64,000 nt of DNA from JAFGGG01 sp964638895. Its GTDB lineage: Bacteria > Spirochaetota > Spirochaetia > SZUA-6 > RPPD01. The notes under the pieces are model-generated. The model was given only the letters and a program-made list of their open reading frames with translations. It was not told where the DNA came from and did no database searches. Location: contig CAZWYY010000004.1 in assembly GCA_964638895.1 (NCBI GenBank), positions 27,963 to 91,962 on the forward strand, read 5' to 3'. The translations under genes were made by a program, and so were the position numbers. The stretch's first letter is position 1; each line of letters opens with the position of its first letter. This document shows, in pieces, positions 54,640 through 62,992 of this stretch.

Positions 54640-56856
54640 CTATGTCTTTATATCTATACTTTTGTTAAGTACAAGCGTTGAGTGTAAGGCCAAATCCGAA
54701 TCGTGTATTGAAAGGGTAAGAGGGGGCTTGTCGTAGGAAATGGTAAGTATAATGGTAAACACACCGTCCTTAGGCAGGGTAAGTTCCAGTTTAAGGGGAT
54801 TAGGCGGATTTTTGCCTATGTACACGGTATATTCCGTGCCGCTTCTTTCCCTTGAATAAGGAAAATTTGCGTCATAAAGCACAAACTCTTTCTCAGAGCT
54901 TACTTTCACCTCGATTTTCAGCGGATCTCCCTGAGGTTTAAGCACAACCGTTATATTCTTCCGGTTTAAAAAACCCACGCTTTCCAGGTTATAAGATAAC
55001 AACTCAGGATACACGGTCAGGGGTATGTCGATTTCCCTTGCAAGGGTATCTATAAAATATTCCCGCCGGCCGTATGTTACCTGGAATTTTCCCAAAGGAG
55101 CCCCGCTTGATAAAATCAAACTGTTGATTTTTTTATCATAGTCAATCTGTCTTTCCGCGGTTACAAACTGAGGATTTCCGCCGTTAAAAGGAGTATAAAG
55201 AATAATATAGCCGGTCAGGATAAGCACCGCCACCAATAGATTTATGCCCAAAATCAGGGATGTGCTGTGGCCGGTTTTTTTCTTTGAATAGCGAAAAAGA
55301 AAGCGTATGCGAATCAGCAGTAAAATAAACGGTATAATCACTATGGTAAAAAGCAGGTTGCCTATAATTGGGGAGAATATGAAAGCCTTGCAGATTTGCA
55401 GTTCCGGCAAGCTGAAGAAATCGACAACCGCTCTCACAATCCATATTTGTGAAAGCAACAACAAAATAATCTTAATGACCCGTCGTTTTGAGATACTGAA
55501 AAGGAATATGAAAAATAATGCCCATAAAAAATAATAGGTAAATGAAATGTTAATCAACGCTATTATAAACACGGTCAGGATCAGGAACAGCAGGGAGGCA
55601 GTGGTATAAAAACTGCCGTTTTTGGAAAACCCGTACCGCTTTAAAAACATGTAAGCAAGCGTACTGAACAACAAACATAACATAATCTTTGTAATAAAAA
55701 AAACCGCAGGTATAAAGGTCCATAAATCCGGGAAGCCTTTTATTACCAGCAGGATATTGAGTAAGAGGGTGGAGATAAAGAGGATTATCAATACCAGCCC
55801 AAAAAAAACCGGTATGTTCCAAAGATTATTCTTTAACGTCAATATATATTTTTTTAATTTATTTGGGCGGAGAAAAGCGTATGCTATCATAACGGATATG
55901 ATTATAATAATTATTACAATCAGGTTTTTTTCGCTGAGGATAAAAGAAATATCAAAAATTTGAAAAAATAAATAATGGTAATCCCATTCCTGCTTTCCGG
56001 GAATCCCTTTCCCCACTGAGGTTAAAAAATCCCGCAAAAAAAAATTGATCGATACAAGCCAATCGGAGGTTTGGGCTGCGCCAAGCGGCTCGGATTCTCC
56101 CTCAAGGCATACGGCGGGGTATCCACCATGTAGATATGGGGCGATCATAGTTCGTTCGTCACTTAATCCAGTGCGAAAGGCCTGATTCTGGTTCCCTTGA
56201 ACCAGAAAGGAGACATTCGCCGTGTTTAAGGCCTCGGAGCATTTTGTGATCAGCCAGTAGGGCGCTACAATACCATTGGCGCCGCATTTTATGATGACCG
56301 TCCCTGGAACTTTTTTAAAATTCAAATAAACAACCAGTACATTATATTCCGGGAAAAAACTGTTCAAAAAAAGGCGGGAGCTCATGGGGTAATACTCTTC
56401 TTTACCGTACTCAGCCCCTAAAAACAACACCTTAACCGTAACCGGCGGCTGTGTTTCGCTTAGATACTTTAAAAAGGCCAGGGCTAGGGCGATGTTAACG
56501 GAACCGTCCGTCACGTTCGTGGATTGCGGGCTGTTATCGACAGGCACACATATAATAATCGTATCCTTTTTTATGCCGCGTACGGTTACATCAAGGTATC
56601 GTGAAAAGGAATGATGATGCTCCGATCTTTGAAAATCGTGAGAGGTATAAGCCAGATGCAGGTCATCCAGTCTTTTTTCCAGCAACGTAAATAAGTCCTT
56701 TTCCTGCCTTGACCCTTCATTTCTGGGATAAATTGATTGCATTATTTTTAAATCTCTTATAATATCGTCTTTAAGTTCAAAAAAGCTGGTTTGAGAAAAT
56801 ACAGATGTTACCGATACTAATAATAGGCATATAAGGAGTTGCGGTTTAAATTTCAT
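54640..56856 (-). CDS. M28-like large membrane protein with degraded metal site
   Basis: 738 residues: a signal peptide, an M28 aminopeptidase-like domain (about 25-280), about 9-10 membrane helices (about 310-560) and a C-terminal beta domain (about 575-738). The M28 landmarks are visible but two metal-binding His positions appear changed: the His-x-Asp site reads PVDN, and SDH reads SDE. The Asp in TDGS and the Glu region (LGAEYG) remain. Possibly an inactive or altered peptidase. Its mRNA looks leaderless, since the promoter ends 6 bases before the ATG. Confidence 0.7.
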   Translation of the reverse strand: MKFKPQLLICLLLVSVTSVFSQTSFFELKDDIIRDLKIMQSIYPRNEGSRQEKDLFTLLEKRLDDLHLAYTSHDFQRSEHHHSFSRYLDVTVRGIKKDTIIICVPVDNSPQSTNVTDGSVNIALALAFLKYLSETQPPVTVKVLFLGAEYGKEEYYPMSSRLFLNSFFPEYNVLVVYLNFKKVPGTVIIKCGANGIVAPYWLITKCSEALNTANVSFLVQGNQNQAFRTGLSDERTMIAPYLHGGYPAVCLEGESEPLGAAQTSDWLVSINFFLRDFLTSVGKGIPGKQEWDYHYLFFQIFDISFILSEKNLIVIIIIIISVMIAYAFLRPNKLKKYILTLKNNLWNIPVFFGLVLIILFISTLLLNILLVIKGFPDLWTFIPAVFFITKIMLCLLFSTLAYMFLKRYGFSKNGSFYTTASLLFLILTVFIIALINISFTYYFLWALFFIFLFSISKRRVIKIILLLLSQIWIVRAVVDFFSLPELQICKAFIFSPIIGNLLFTIVIIPFILLLIRIRFLFRYSKKKTGHSTSLILGINLLVAVLILTGYIILYTPFNGGNPQFVTAERQIDYDKKINSLILSSGAPLGKFQVTYGRREYFIDTLAREIDIPLTVYPELLSYNLESVGFLNRKNITVVLKPQGDPLKIEVKVSSEKEFVLYDANFPYSRERSGTEYTVYIGKNPPNPLKLELTLPKDGVFTIILTISYDKPPLTLSIHDSDLALHSTLVLNKSIDIKT

Positions 56857-56862
56857 TGCTAT

Positions 56863-56891
56863 AGCATAGGTGAACTTGCCGGGATCGTCAA
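56863..56891 (-). promoter_or_regulatory. Probable leaderless promoter of the M28-like gene
   Basis: Minus strand: TTGACG (56891-56886), 17 bases, TATGCT (56868-56863), 6 bases, ATG at 56856. Confidence 0.6.
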
Positions 56892-56924
56892 GAAGCTTAA
56901 ATCCTTATTAAGAGAGGTATATAC

Positions 56925-57434
56925 ATGGAGATACTTCCGGAAATCGTGAACAGAAAAAGTATTAGAAATTTCAAAAGCCAACCTGTAGATAAGGAAGCAC
57001 TGAAACGTATTTTAGAGGCCGGACTGCGTGCCCCTTCAGCAAAAAACAGGCAGGAATGGAGATTTATTGTAATTCAGAAGGAGGAGCTGCGAAAACGCAT
57101 CCAGGACGCGTCGTTCGGTCAGGAGCACGTGGGTAGGGCGCCGGTTATTATCATGGCATGTACCACCAATATTGATTATCGCATGCCTAACGGCCAGCTT
57201 TCCTATCCGATCGATTTGACATTCGCCCTTTCTTTTATGATGATTCAGGCGGTTCACGAGGGATTGGGTACATGCTGTATCTCCACCTTCGATGAGCAGG
57301 AAATAAAGGAAATGCTCACCATTCCCTTTGCCATGCGGGTAGTCTTATTGTTACTGATAGGGCACATAAATCGGGAACCCGAGCCCACACTGCGAAAAAC
57401 CTTTAAGCGCATTTTCGCCTTTGACCATTGGTAA
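56925..57434 (+). CDS. Nitroreductase-family flavoprotein
   Basis: 169 residues with the family start NRKSIRNFKSQPVDKEALKRIL, then APSAKNRQEWRFIVI (FMN phosphate contacts) and the late GLGTCCISTFDEQEI. These enzymes bind FMN as dimers and reduce nitro compounds or quinones with NAD(P)H. The substrate cannot be inferred. GAGAGG lies 7 bases before the ATG. Confidence 0.9.
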   Translation: MEILPEIVNRKSIRNFKSQPVDKEALKRILEAGLRAPSAKNRQEWRFIVIQKEELRKRIQDASFGQEHVGRAPVIIMACTTNIDYRMPNGQLSYPIDLTFALSFMMIQAVHEGLGTCCISTFDEQEIKEMLTIPFAMRVVLLLLIGHINREPEPTLRKTFKRIFAFDHW

Positions 57435-57441
57435 GTAAGGG

Positions 57442-57471
57442 TGGATTAAGTATTGATATTTGGTGTATAAT
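57442..57471 (+). promoter_or_regulatory. Possible promoter of the ATPase-like gene
   Basis: A perfect TATAAT (57466-57471) with a weak TGGATT -35 (57442-57447) at 18 bases. Confidence 0.35.
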
Positions 57472-57509
57472 TGCGTTAATATGGAACTAAACATACATGA
57501 GGGCGTTGG

Positions 57510-58685
57510 TTGAATAACATGGCTTTACAAGAGAAAAAATCCTTTCTGAGCCTCCCACTCAAGATAATCCTCACCAGTGAAGGCATAAATTTCTTCATCA
57601 AACATAATAAAAAACTTACGCGCTTCAAAATGGCCGATAACATGGAAGAATACGGAATTTCCCTTGATATTTTTTCTCCCCAATCCATCCAGCGCATGAT
57701 CTTGGTCAACTATATCTCAAAACTTGAGATCTCCAGGAGTGAATTCGTTTCCAAGCGCCATGAAATAATGGATCTCTCCAAGCTGGTTGTATTTGGTATC
57801 CTTTACAAACAATTAGACGACGCGGTCTTTAAAAAGGTCATTAACTCCGATCTTATTAAAAAATGGAACCGTATCAAACCCAACTATATAATCGATGAAC
57901 GGACAAAGATAAACGACAATTACCTGGAAAGCATCATTACCAAAGAACCGGGTATCATCAACCAAGTCAAGCAGGACATTTTATCTACTATTAATGAAAG
58001 CATCAAACTCGATCCGAACCTGCTGCCCGAAGAAAAAACCATTAAATTCTATATTCTCGATAAATACATTAATAACCTGCGGCCCTTCAGCTGGTTTATC
58101 CTCACAAAATTCAAAAGCTCACAGGAATATTTCGTACTCATTTCCCAGATACGCGATTTATTAAAAGAATACCTTGAAAAATCCAAAATCGCCGAGTATT
58201 TGTCACTTATGATCATGGAGCTGGCCATAAACGCGGAAAACGCCAACCTGCAGGGATATATTAAAAAAAATTATAAAGGCACCATTGACAGCAAGGAAAT
58301 TCTGCATAACATCGATCTCCGCAACAGGATTATGCATGAAATCGAACGGCTTAACGAGAGTATCTATATCTCCTGGCAGATCGGTGGTAAAAGCGGCTCC
58401 ATCGGCACAATGAACAGGCTGCAAATTACCATCTTCAACAGGGAATCTGAGTATAGGGAACTGAAACAAAGTATTGAAACCAAAAAAGTAATCGATCTAA
58501 AGGAAAAAAGCCTCACGGATTTCTATAAAAGCATTCCGGAGCAGCAGGTAAACTCCGAACTTGGTTTGTATTATTTATCATATTTAAGCGAGGCCTGCGA
58601 TAAGGTGAATGTTCGCCTTGACTCGATTGTCAATCAACTTCGCAACAGTGAATTAACGGTTATCACCCTTAAACTCAGTTTTTAG
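57510..58685 (+). CDS. Unknown protein with a degenerate GHKL (histidine-kinase-type) ATPase fold
   Basis: 391 residues, no membrane segments. The first 200 residues are helical and charged. The C-terminal part (about 225-391) resembles an HATPase/anti-sigma-type domain: MIMELAINAENANL looks like the N box (E-L-x-x-N-A), and SELGLYYLSYLSEACDKVNVRLDS followed by TVITLKLSF like the G2 box and last strand. The DxGxG box is not recognisable. I would call it an ATP-binding or ex-ATP-binding regulator, with low certainty. TTG start at 57510 with GAGGG 6 bases upstream. Its end overlaps ddl (opposite strand) by 33 bases. Confidence 0.6.
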   Translation: MNNMALQEKKSFLSLPLKIILTSEGINFFIKHNKKLTRFKMADNMEEYGISLDIFSPQSIQRMILVNYISKLEISRSEFVSKRHEIMDLSKLVVFGILYKQLDDAVFKKVINSDLIKKWNRIKPNYIIDERTKINDNYLESIITKEPGIINQVKQDILSTINESIKLDPNLLPEEKTIKFYILDKYINNLRPFSWFILTKFKSSQEYFVLISQIRDLLKEYLEKSKIAEYLSLMIMELAINAENANLQGYIKKNYKGTIDSKEILHNIDLRNRIMHEIERLNESIYISWQIGGKSGSIGTMNRLQITIFNRESEYRELKQSIETKKVIDLKEKSLTDFYKSIPEQQVNSELGLYYLSYLSEACDKVNVRLDSIVNQLRNSELTVITLKLSF

Positions 58686-59777
58686 GGAATACGAAAGCCC
58701 CTTCTTTTGCAGGGAGCGTTCCAACGCCAGATCGATCAAGAGATCAATTAAATCCCCGTAGGCCAGCCCCGCTGCGGCGCACATGCGCGGGAACATACTA
58801 ATCCGGGTGAAACCGGGAATCGTATTTATTTCATTTATATAGAGTTTGGCCGAGTGTTCTTCATAGAAAAGATCCACCCGGGCCAGACCGCTTACCTCGG
58901 CCGTCTTATAGGCGGATACGGCCATGTTAATCGCCTTTTCCCTGATTTCATCGGGTATCTGCGCCGGAATCCGCAGGGTTGCGCCGCTGGGGTCAAGATA
59001 TTTGGCCTCATAACTGTAAAAGGAGTGGTGTGGTATGACCTCGCCGGGTGGGAAAGCTCTGGGATTTTCATTACCGACCACGGCGCATTCAATCTCCCTT
59101 GCGTTTACGCCCTGCTCAACAATAACCTTTCTGTCAAACTGAAACGCATGTTCAAGCGAAGGTATGAGATCATCCTCCCGTTCAACCTTTTTAACACCCA
59201 CGGAAGAACCGAGTGCCGCCGGCTTGACAAAAAGCGGATAAGTCAGATGTTTTTCCAACAGCATGCTCGTCAGCCCGGATGGTTCGTCTCTGAATCCGTT
59301 TAATTCGTTTCGGCGCAGGCAGATGAAATCGGTCACCGGCAAACCGCAGGCCTGCCAGTGTATTTTAACCTTTTCCTTGTCCATGGCAAGCGCACTGCCC
59401 AATACGCCCGCCCCCACATAGGGAAGATCGGTTATTTCCAAAAACCCCTGCATGGTTCCGTCCTCTCCGAATGTTCCGTGCAATACGGGAAACACAACAT
59501 CAATTCCCAGATTTTCGGAATTATAAAACATGCCTTTTTCGGGGATGACGTTTACGGGGGTGTCATTATCGATGATCGACAAACATTCGCCCCTCTGCGG
59601 ATCTTTTTCAACAACCGGATTGTTTTGCAGGTGCCAACTTCCGTCTTTCTTAATGCCTATGGCAATAATCGCATATTTTCCCTTATTTATATTATTGACA
59701 ACGCTTGCCGCCGATTGTTTTGATACCTCATGTTCACCCGACCTGCCGCCGTACAAAATACATACTGTTTTTTTCAT
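58653..59777 (-). CDS. ddl: D-alanine--D-alanine ligase
   Basis: Makes the D-Ala-D-Ala dipeptide of peptidoglycan. 374 residues, ATP-grasp: VCILYGGRSGEHEVS at the start, VGAGVLGSALAMDKEKVK, FVKPAALGSSVGVKKV, and the YINEINTIPGFTRISMFP end. The length, with an insertion after residue 50, fits the longer VanA/DdlA-like form. I use the ATG at 59777 (GAGGTG upstream), one base after the ParB-like gene; the frame extends back but only as shadow. Confidence 0.95.
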   Translation of the reverse strand: MKKTVCILYGGRSGEHEVSKQSAASVVNNINKGKYAIIAIGIKKDGSWHLQNNPVVEKDPQRGECLSIIDNDTPVNVIPEKGMFYNSENLGIDVVFPVLHGTFGEDGTMQGFLEITDLPYVGAGVLGSALAMDKEKVKIHWQACGLPVTDFICLRRNELNGFRDEPSGLTSMLLEKHLTYPLFVKPAALGSSVGVKKVEREDDLIPSLEHAFQFDRKVIVEQGVNAREIECAVVGNENPRAFPPGEVIPHHSFYSYEAKYLDPSGATLRIPAQIPDEIREKAINMAVSAYKTAEVSGLARVDLFYEEHSAKLYINEINTIPGFTRISMFPRMCAAAGLAYGDLIDLLIDLALERSLQKKGLSYSLKTEFKGDNR

Positions 59778-59778
59778 T

Positions 59779-60171
59779 TCACCTCTTTCTGCCGAAAATT
59801 CTTGCCAGCAGGCGTTTAAAAAAATTAAGAATCCTTCTGAGTAAACCGGGATTTCGTAATTTTTCCAGGCGTGAAAAACCCGCGGATATCTCATCCCTGG
59901 TCAGGTCATTTCTCTGTATATTCTCTTCCAGCTCCAGTTCAAGCATCTCGATCTCATCCTCTTTATCTATGACGATGGCGTCGATCGAATTCCACCCCAG
60001 CCGTTTTGCGGCCTCAAGCCGCCGATTTCCGGCAATTAGCTCATTACTCCTGTTGATAATGATCGGTGTAAGCTGGCCATAGGTGCGTATGCTTTCCATA
60101 AGGGCGGATATTTCACGAAGTTCACCCCGTACCCTTTTTTTTATTATGACCTTATCAATATCGATTCTCAT
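59779..60171 (-). CDS. ParB-like CTP-binding domain protein with basic amphipathic tail
   Basis: 130 residues. Residues 1-105 match the ParB/Spo0J N-terminal domain: ESIRTYGQLTPIII, GNRRLEAAKRLGW (the GxxRR CTP-binding box) and ENIQRNDLT (ENxxR box). The helix-turn-helix and dimerisation domains of ParB are missing. Instead the last 24 residues (about 107-130) form a Leu/Phe/Arg/Lys amphipathic helix that could bind membrane. AGGAG lies 8 bases before the ATG. It lies in one operon between PBP1A and ddl, so a role in wall synthesis rather than chromosome partition is suggested by context. Confidence 0.8.
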   Translation of the reverse strand: MRIDIDKVIIKKRVRGELREISALMESIRTYGQLTPIIINRSNELIAGNRRLEAAKRLGWNSIDAIVIDKEDEIEMLELELEENIQRNDLTRDEISAGFSRLEKLRNPGLLRRILNFFKRLLARIFGRKR

Positions 60172-60207
60172 GCTGGCGGCTCCTATTCTTTCACGGAGAG
60201 GATGCTT

Positions 60208-62781
60208 TTAGTCATCAGACAGGAGATAGTTTCCTTCATCATCCGTGGCTGGAGGTATGGCCTCGGCGTGAGGCTTTGGTTTATCGGAATCGGGTTTATG
60301 ACCATCCGGCGACAGGTCGTCAATATTTACATTGTCTAAAGAAGGTGGAGGAGAGTCCGGCGGATAGTCTTCCGGAATTAGATCGTTCAATACATCCGAA
60401 GGATCCAATTGTTCATGCAGGCTAAAATCAGATCGCAGCTTGTCCACCGTTGCCAGTGCTTGATCAAGCCTGAATTTGTGTACATCGCACTCGGTTGTCG
60501 GCTGTGTTCCTATGATAAACAAGTCATCCCAAATATCCTCGGACGGACAGAACTTGGATGGAAGTTTTCCCGATGCCTTGCATATGGAAACATTAATTAG
60601 TCCCGGGGGACGCTCAAAGTATTTTACCGGCAAATTTTTATGAATCTCCGCCATAAACTGCGCCCACACCGGCGCGGCTACCGATGCCCCCGTATTGAGG
60701 GTTCCCAGGGAATGCCCGCCGGTATCGAATCCGAACCAGACGGCAGTCGTGATCTGCGGTGAAAAGCCTATGGTCCACGCATCATGCCAGTTTTGAGTGG
60801 TACCGGTTTTACCCGCGAATGTGTGGGGTGAATGGGAAAGGTATTCACGGTTGGCCAGGCTTATGGTACCGCTGCTCACGGTTGTTTTCAGGATATCAAC
60901 CATGATATACGCCGTCTGCGGACTCATAAGCTGTAAGGCGTCTCCTGCCTTCTGCTGGCGGGCGAGTGCTTCCTTTTCCGGTTCAAATATTATTTTGCCC
61001 TTACGGTCTTTTATAAAGCGAATGGCAATCGGTTCCACGGCCCTGCCCTTATTGGGAAAGGTGGCAAACGCCCTGGCCATGCGCAAGGGGGAAGTGGAAA
61101 TGATACCTAGGGCCAGGGGATACACCCTGGGGAATACCCTGTCTATCTCTTCCGGATCGGTTATTCCGAGCAGCGAGCTTGCCATGCTTATGGCCGAATC
61201 AAAACCTACTATTTCCATGGCATTGATTGCGGGAAGGTTAAGCGAACGGGCAATTGCTTCCCGCACGGTGACATCCTCCCCGTAACTGCCGCCGTAATTC
61301 TTGGGAATATAAGGACCGGTCGGCGTGAAAAAAACAACCTTTTTATTTTTCAGCATTGTGGCTTCGGTCAACACCTGCTTTTCAATACCCGCCGAATAGA
61401 ACAGCGGCTTGAAGGAAGAACCGGGTTGTACGGCCGACTGCGTGGCGTAATTCACCGAACTATCAGGTGTAAACTCCCTTCCTCCCACCATAGCCAGGAT
61501 GTGGCCGGTTGAAACGTCGATACTCACCAAAGCCCCCTGAACATTGCTTCTCTTCAGTCGTTCGATCTCCCTTTTATGGGCCTTCTTTGATATGTTTTTG
61601 GCGTCCGCAAGTCCAAACATCGAGGTTACCAGGCTTATTGTGGGGTCTACCTCATCGTCATAATAATTAATAACGTCCTGCATATGCCTTTTTTCTTTGA
61701 CATGCAGATGAGGCATATTTGTCGTTAAAGAAAGCATATCTATGATGGGCAGGTAGATTTCATCCGCATATTCCATTTTCGATTGCGAAAGGTCTTTAAA
61801 CTCCGCATTAAAGTCGTCTATGGCCTTTTCCATGAGTCTCTGGGCAACCGCCTGGTATTCAAGGTTAAGGGTAGTGTAAATCTCAAGCCCGTCCTGGTAA
61901 ATGTTCATATCACCCATGAGTATCTCTTCCAACTCCTGCTGGACATAGGAAGAAAAATACGGAGCCTTGTCTTCCCTGGCCAAAAATGCGCTGATGCCCG
62001 CGCGTGTAATATCAAAATTCCGCCAGTACTGGGTGAATGAGTCATCCGCCTCCTGCTGTGTAAGATATCCCAGGCTCACCATATCGTTCAGCGTATTGTT
62101 CTGCATCTTTCTTGCCCTTTCCGGGTCTTTAAAAGGTGAGTTCAACGCGGCATTGGAAAGCGTATCTACAAGAATGACCGCTTCAGCCGGGGTTATCTCC
62201 TTTACCGAATGATTGAAATAATATTCCGAGGCGGCCTCAACACCGTAGCAGCCGTGGCCGAAATACATTTTATTCAGGTAAAGCTCCAGGATCTCTTCTT
62301 TGGAGAGCTTTTTCTCCAACTGCAGGGCAAACCAGAGTTCGGCAATCTTGCGGAACATGGTTTTTTCAGTACGGTTTGTGTATAAAAATCCGGCGATCTG
62401 CTGGGTGAGGGTACTGCCTCCTGAAAAATAACCACCGGTAATATTGTTCCAAAACGCCCTTATGGTGTTCCATAGGCTGAACCCGTTGTGCTCGTAGAAT
62501 TCACGGTCTTCCTTGGTGATCAAGGCCTGAATAAGGCATTTTGGCATTTCATTATAGCTTACCCAATTGCGTTTCTCCTCGGAAAAGAGTTCCGTGATGA
62601 GGTTTCCGTTGATATCATATATTTTCGAAACCTCGGCCATCTGCTTGCTGCCGATTTCCGGCTGGCTGTTTATGACATCGGCAATTCCCGCACCCAGGGT
62701 TATACCCATGAGTATAGCCGCTACAATGGTGACGCCTAATAATATGTTAAGTACGATTGTTCTTTTCTTGGCGATTTGCAT
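60208..62781 (-). CDS. Bifunctional penicillin-binding protein 1A
   Basis: Class A PBP, 857 residues, that polymerises and cross-links peptidoglycan. One N-terminal membrane anchor (about 10-32); glycosyltransferase domain (about 55-230) with EDREFYEHNGF, GGSTLTQQ and KILELYLN-type motifs; transpeptidase domain with the active-site SSFK (PGSSFKPLFYSAG), SLN (ARSLNLPAINAME) and KTGT. A Pro/Asp-rich tail of about 70 residues closes it. First gene of the leftward PBP1A - ParB-like - ddl operon. No Shine-Dalgarno; the promoter ends 6 bases before the ATG. Confidence 0.95.
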   Translation of the reverse strand: MQIAKKRTIVLNILLGVTIVAAILMGITLGAGIADVINSQPEIGSKQMAEVSKIYDINGNLITELFSEEKRNWVSYNEMPKCLIQALITKEDREFYEHNGFSLWNTIRAFWNNITGGYFSGGSTLTQQIAGFLYTNRTEKTMFRKIAELWFALQLEKKLSKEEILELYLNKMYFGHGCYGVEAASEYYFNHSVKEITPAEAVILVDTLSNAALNSPFKDPERARKMQNNTLNDMVSLGYLTQQEADDSFTQYWRNFDITRAGISAFLAREDKAPYFSSYVQQELEEILMGDMNIYQDGLEIYTTLNLEYQAVAQRLMEKAIDDFNAEFKDLSQSKMEYADEIYLPIIDMLSLTTNMPHLHVKEKRHMQDVINYYDDEVDPTISLVTSMFGLADAKNISKKAHKREIERLKRSNVQGALVSIDVSTGHILAMVGGREFTPDSSVNYATQSAVQPGSSFKPLFYSAGIEKQVLTEATMLKNKKVVFFTPTGPYIPKNYGGSYGEDVTVREAIARSLNLPAINAMEIVGFDSAISMASSLLGITDPEEIDRVFPRVYPLALGIISTSPLRMARAFATFPNKGRAVEPIAIRFIKDRKGKIIFEPEKEALARQQKAGDALQLMSPQTAYIMVDILKTTVSSGTISLANREYLSHSPHTFAGKTGTTQNWHDAWTIGFSPQITTAVWFGFDTGGHSLGTLNTGASVAAPVWAQFMAEIHKNLPVKYFERPPGLINVSICKASGKLPSKFCPSEDIWDDLFIIGTQPTTECDVHKFRLDQALATVDKLRSDFSLHEQLDPSDVLNDLIPEDYPPDSPPPSLDNVNIDDLSPDGHKPDSDKPKPHAEAIPPATDDEGNYLLSDD

Positions 62782-62787
62782 GTATTT

Positions 62788-62816
62788 ACAATAGTAAGCC
62801 GTCCGGGCTTTGTCAA
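62788..62816 (-). promoter_or_regulatory. Probable leaderless promoter of the PBP1A operon
   Basis: Minus strand: perfect TTGACA (62816-62811), 17 bases, TATTGT (62793-62788), 6 bases, ATG at 62781. Confidence 0.65.
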
Positions 62817-62863
62817 GATAAAACCGCCAATATCGGCGACACTCATTTTAAGACCATGACGAT

Positions 62864-62959
62864 ATTAAAAAAGAGGCCGGTTAACGTGTAACCAGCCCCT
62901 TGGTTTTAGTGTCGGTAAATATAGTAAACTGGGAGGGGAACTATATTATGCACCGACAC
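62864..62959 (-). ncRNA. Candidate small RNA with C-rich apical loop
   Basis: A minus-strand unit of about 95 nt. GTGTCGGT (62959-62952) pairs with ACCGACAC (62916-62909); inside it AATATAGT (62947-62940) pairs with ACTATATT (62925-62918), leaving a 14-base loop that contains CCCCTCCC. A terminator follows at 62866-62897 and a promoter lies at 62964-62992. No protein is encoded. The loop is complementary to GGAGG-type ribosome-binding sites, so translational control is possible. It could also be a structured 3' end of the PEGA gene mRNA. Confidence 0.45.
62866..62897 (-). terminator. Rho-independent terminator
   Basis: Minus strand: GGCTGGTTA and TAACCGGCC pair (one C-A mismatch) around a 5-base loop and are followed by TCTTTTTT. 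It ends both the candidate small RNA and any read-through from the PEGA gene. Confidence 0.7.
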
Positions 62960-62963
62960 ACTT

Positions 62964-62992
62964 ATTATCGACACAATTAAAAAAACTTTTAA
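62964..62992 (-). promoter_or_regulatory. Possible promoter of the candidate small RNA
   Basis: Minus strand: TTAAAA (62992-62987), 17 bases, GATAAT (62969-62964). The expected start (about 62957-62959) falls on the first base of the stem. Confidence 0.4.

Noticed and set aside
54628..54656. Leaderless promoter for dinB (TATACT 9 bases before the ATG)
   Set aside because: The matching -35 (TAGATA) is poor and the gene lies 21 bases after the M28-like gene, so co-transcription is simpler.
62948..62980. A 10-codon His-rich plus-strand frame (MHRHTYYRHN) behind a G-rich SD-like sequence
   Set aside because: The SD-like sequence is the complement of the small-RNA loop, there is no plus-strand gene downstream that it could lead, and no promoter is evident.
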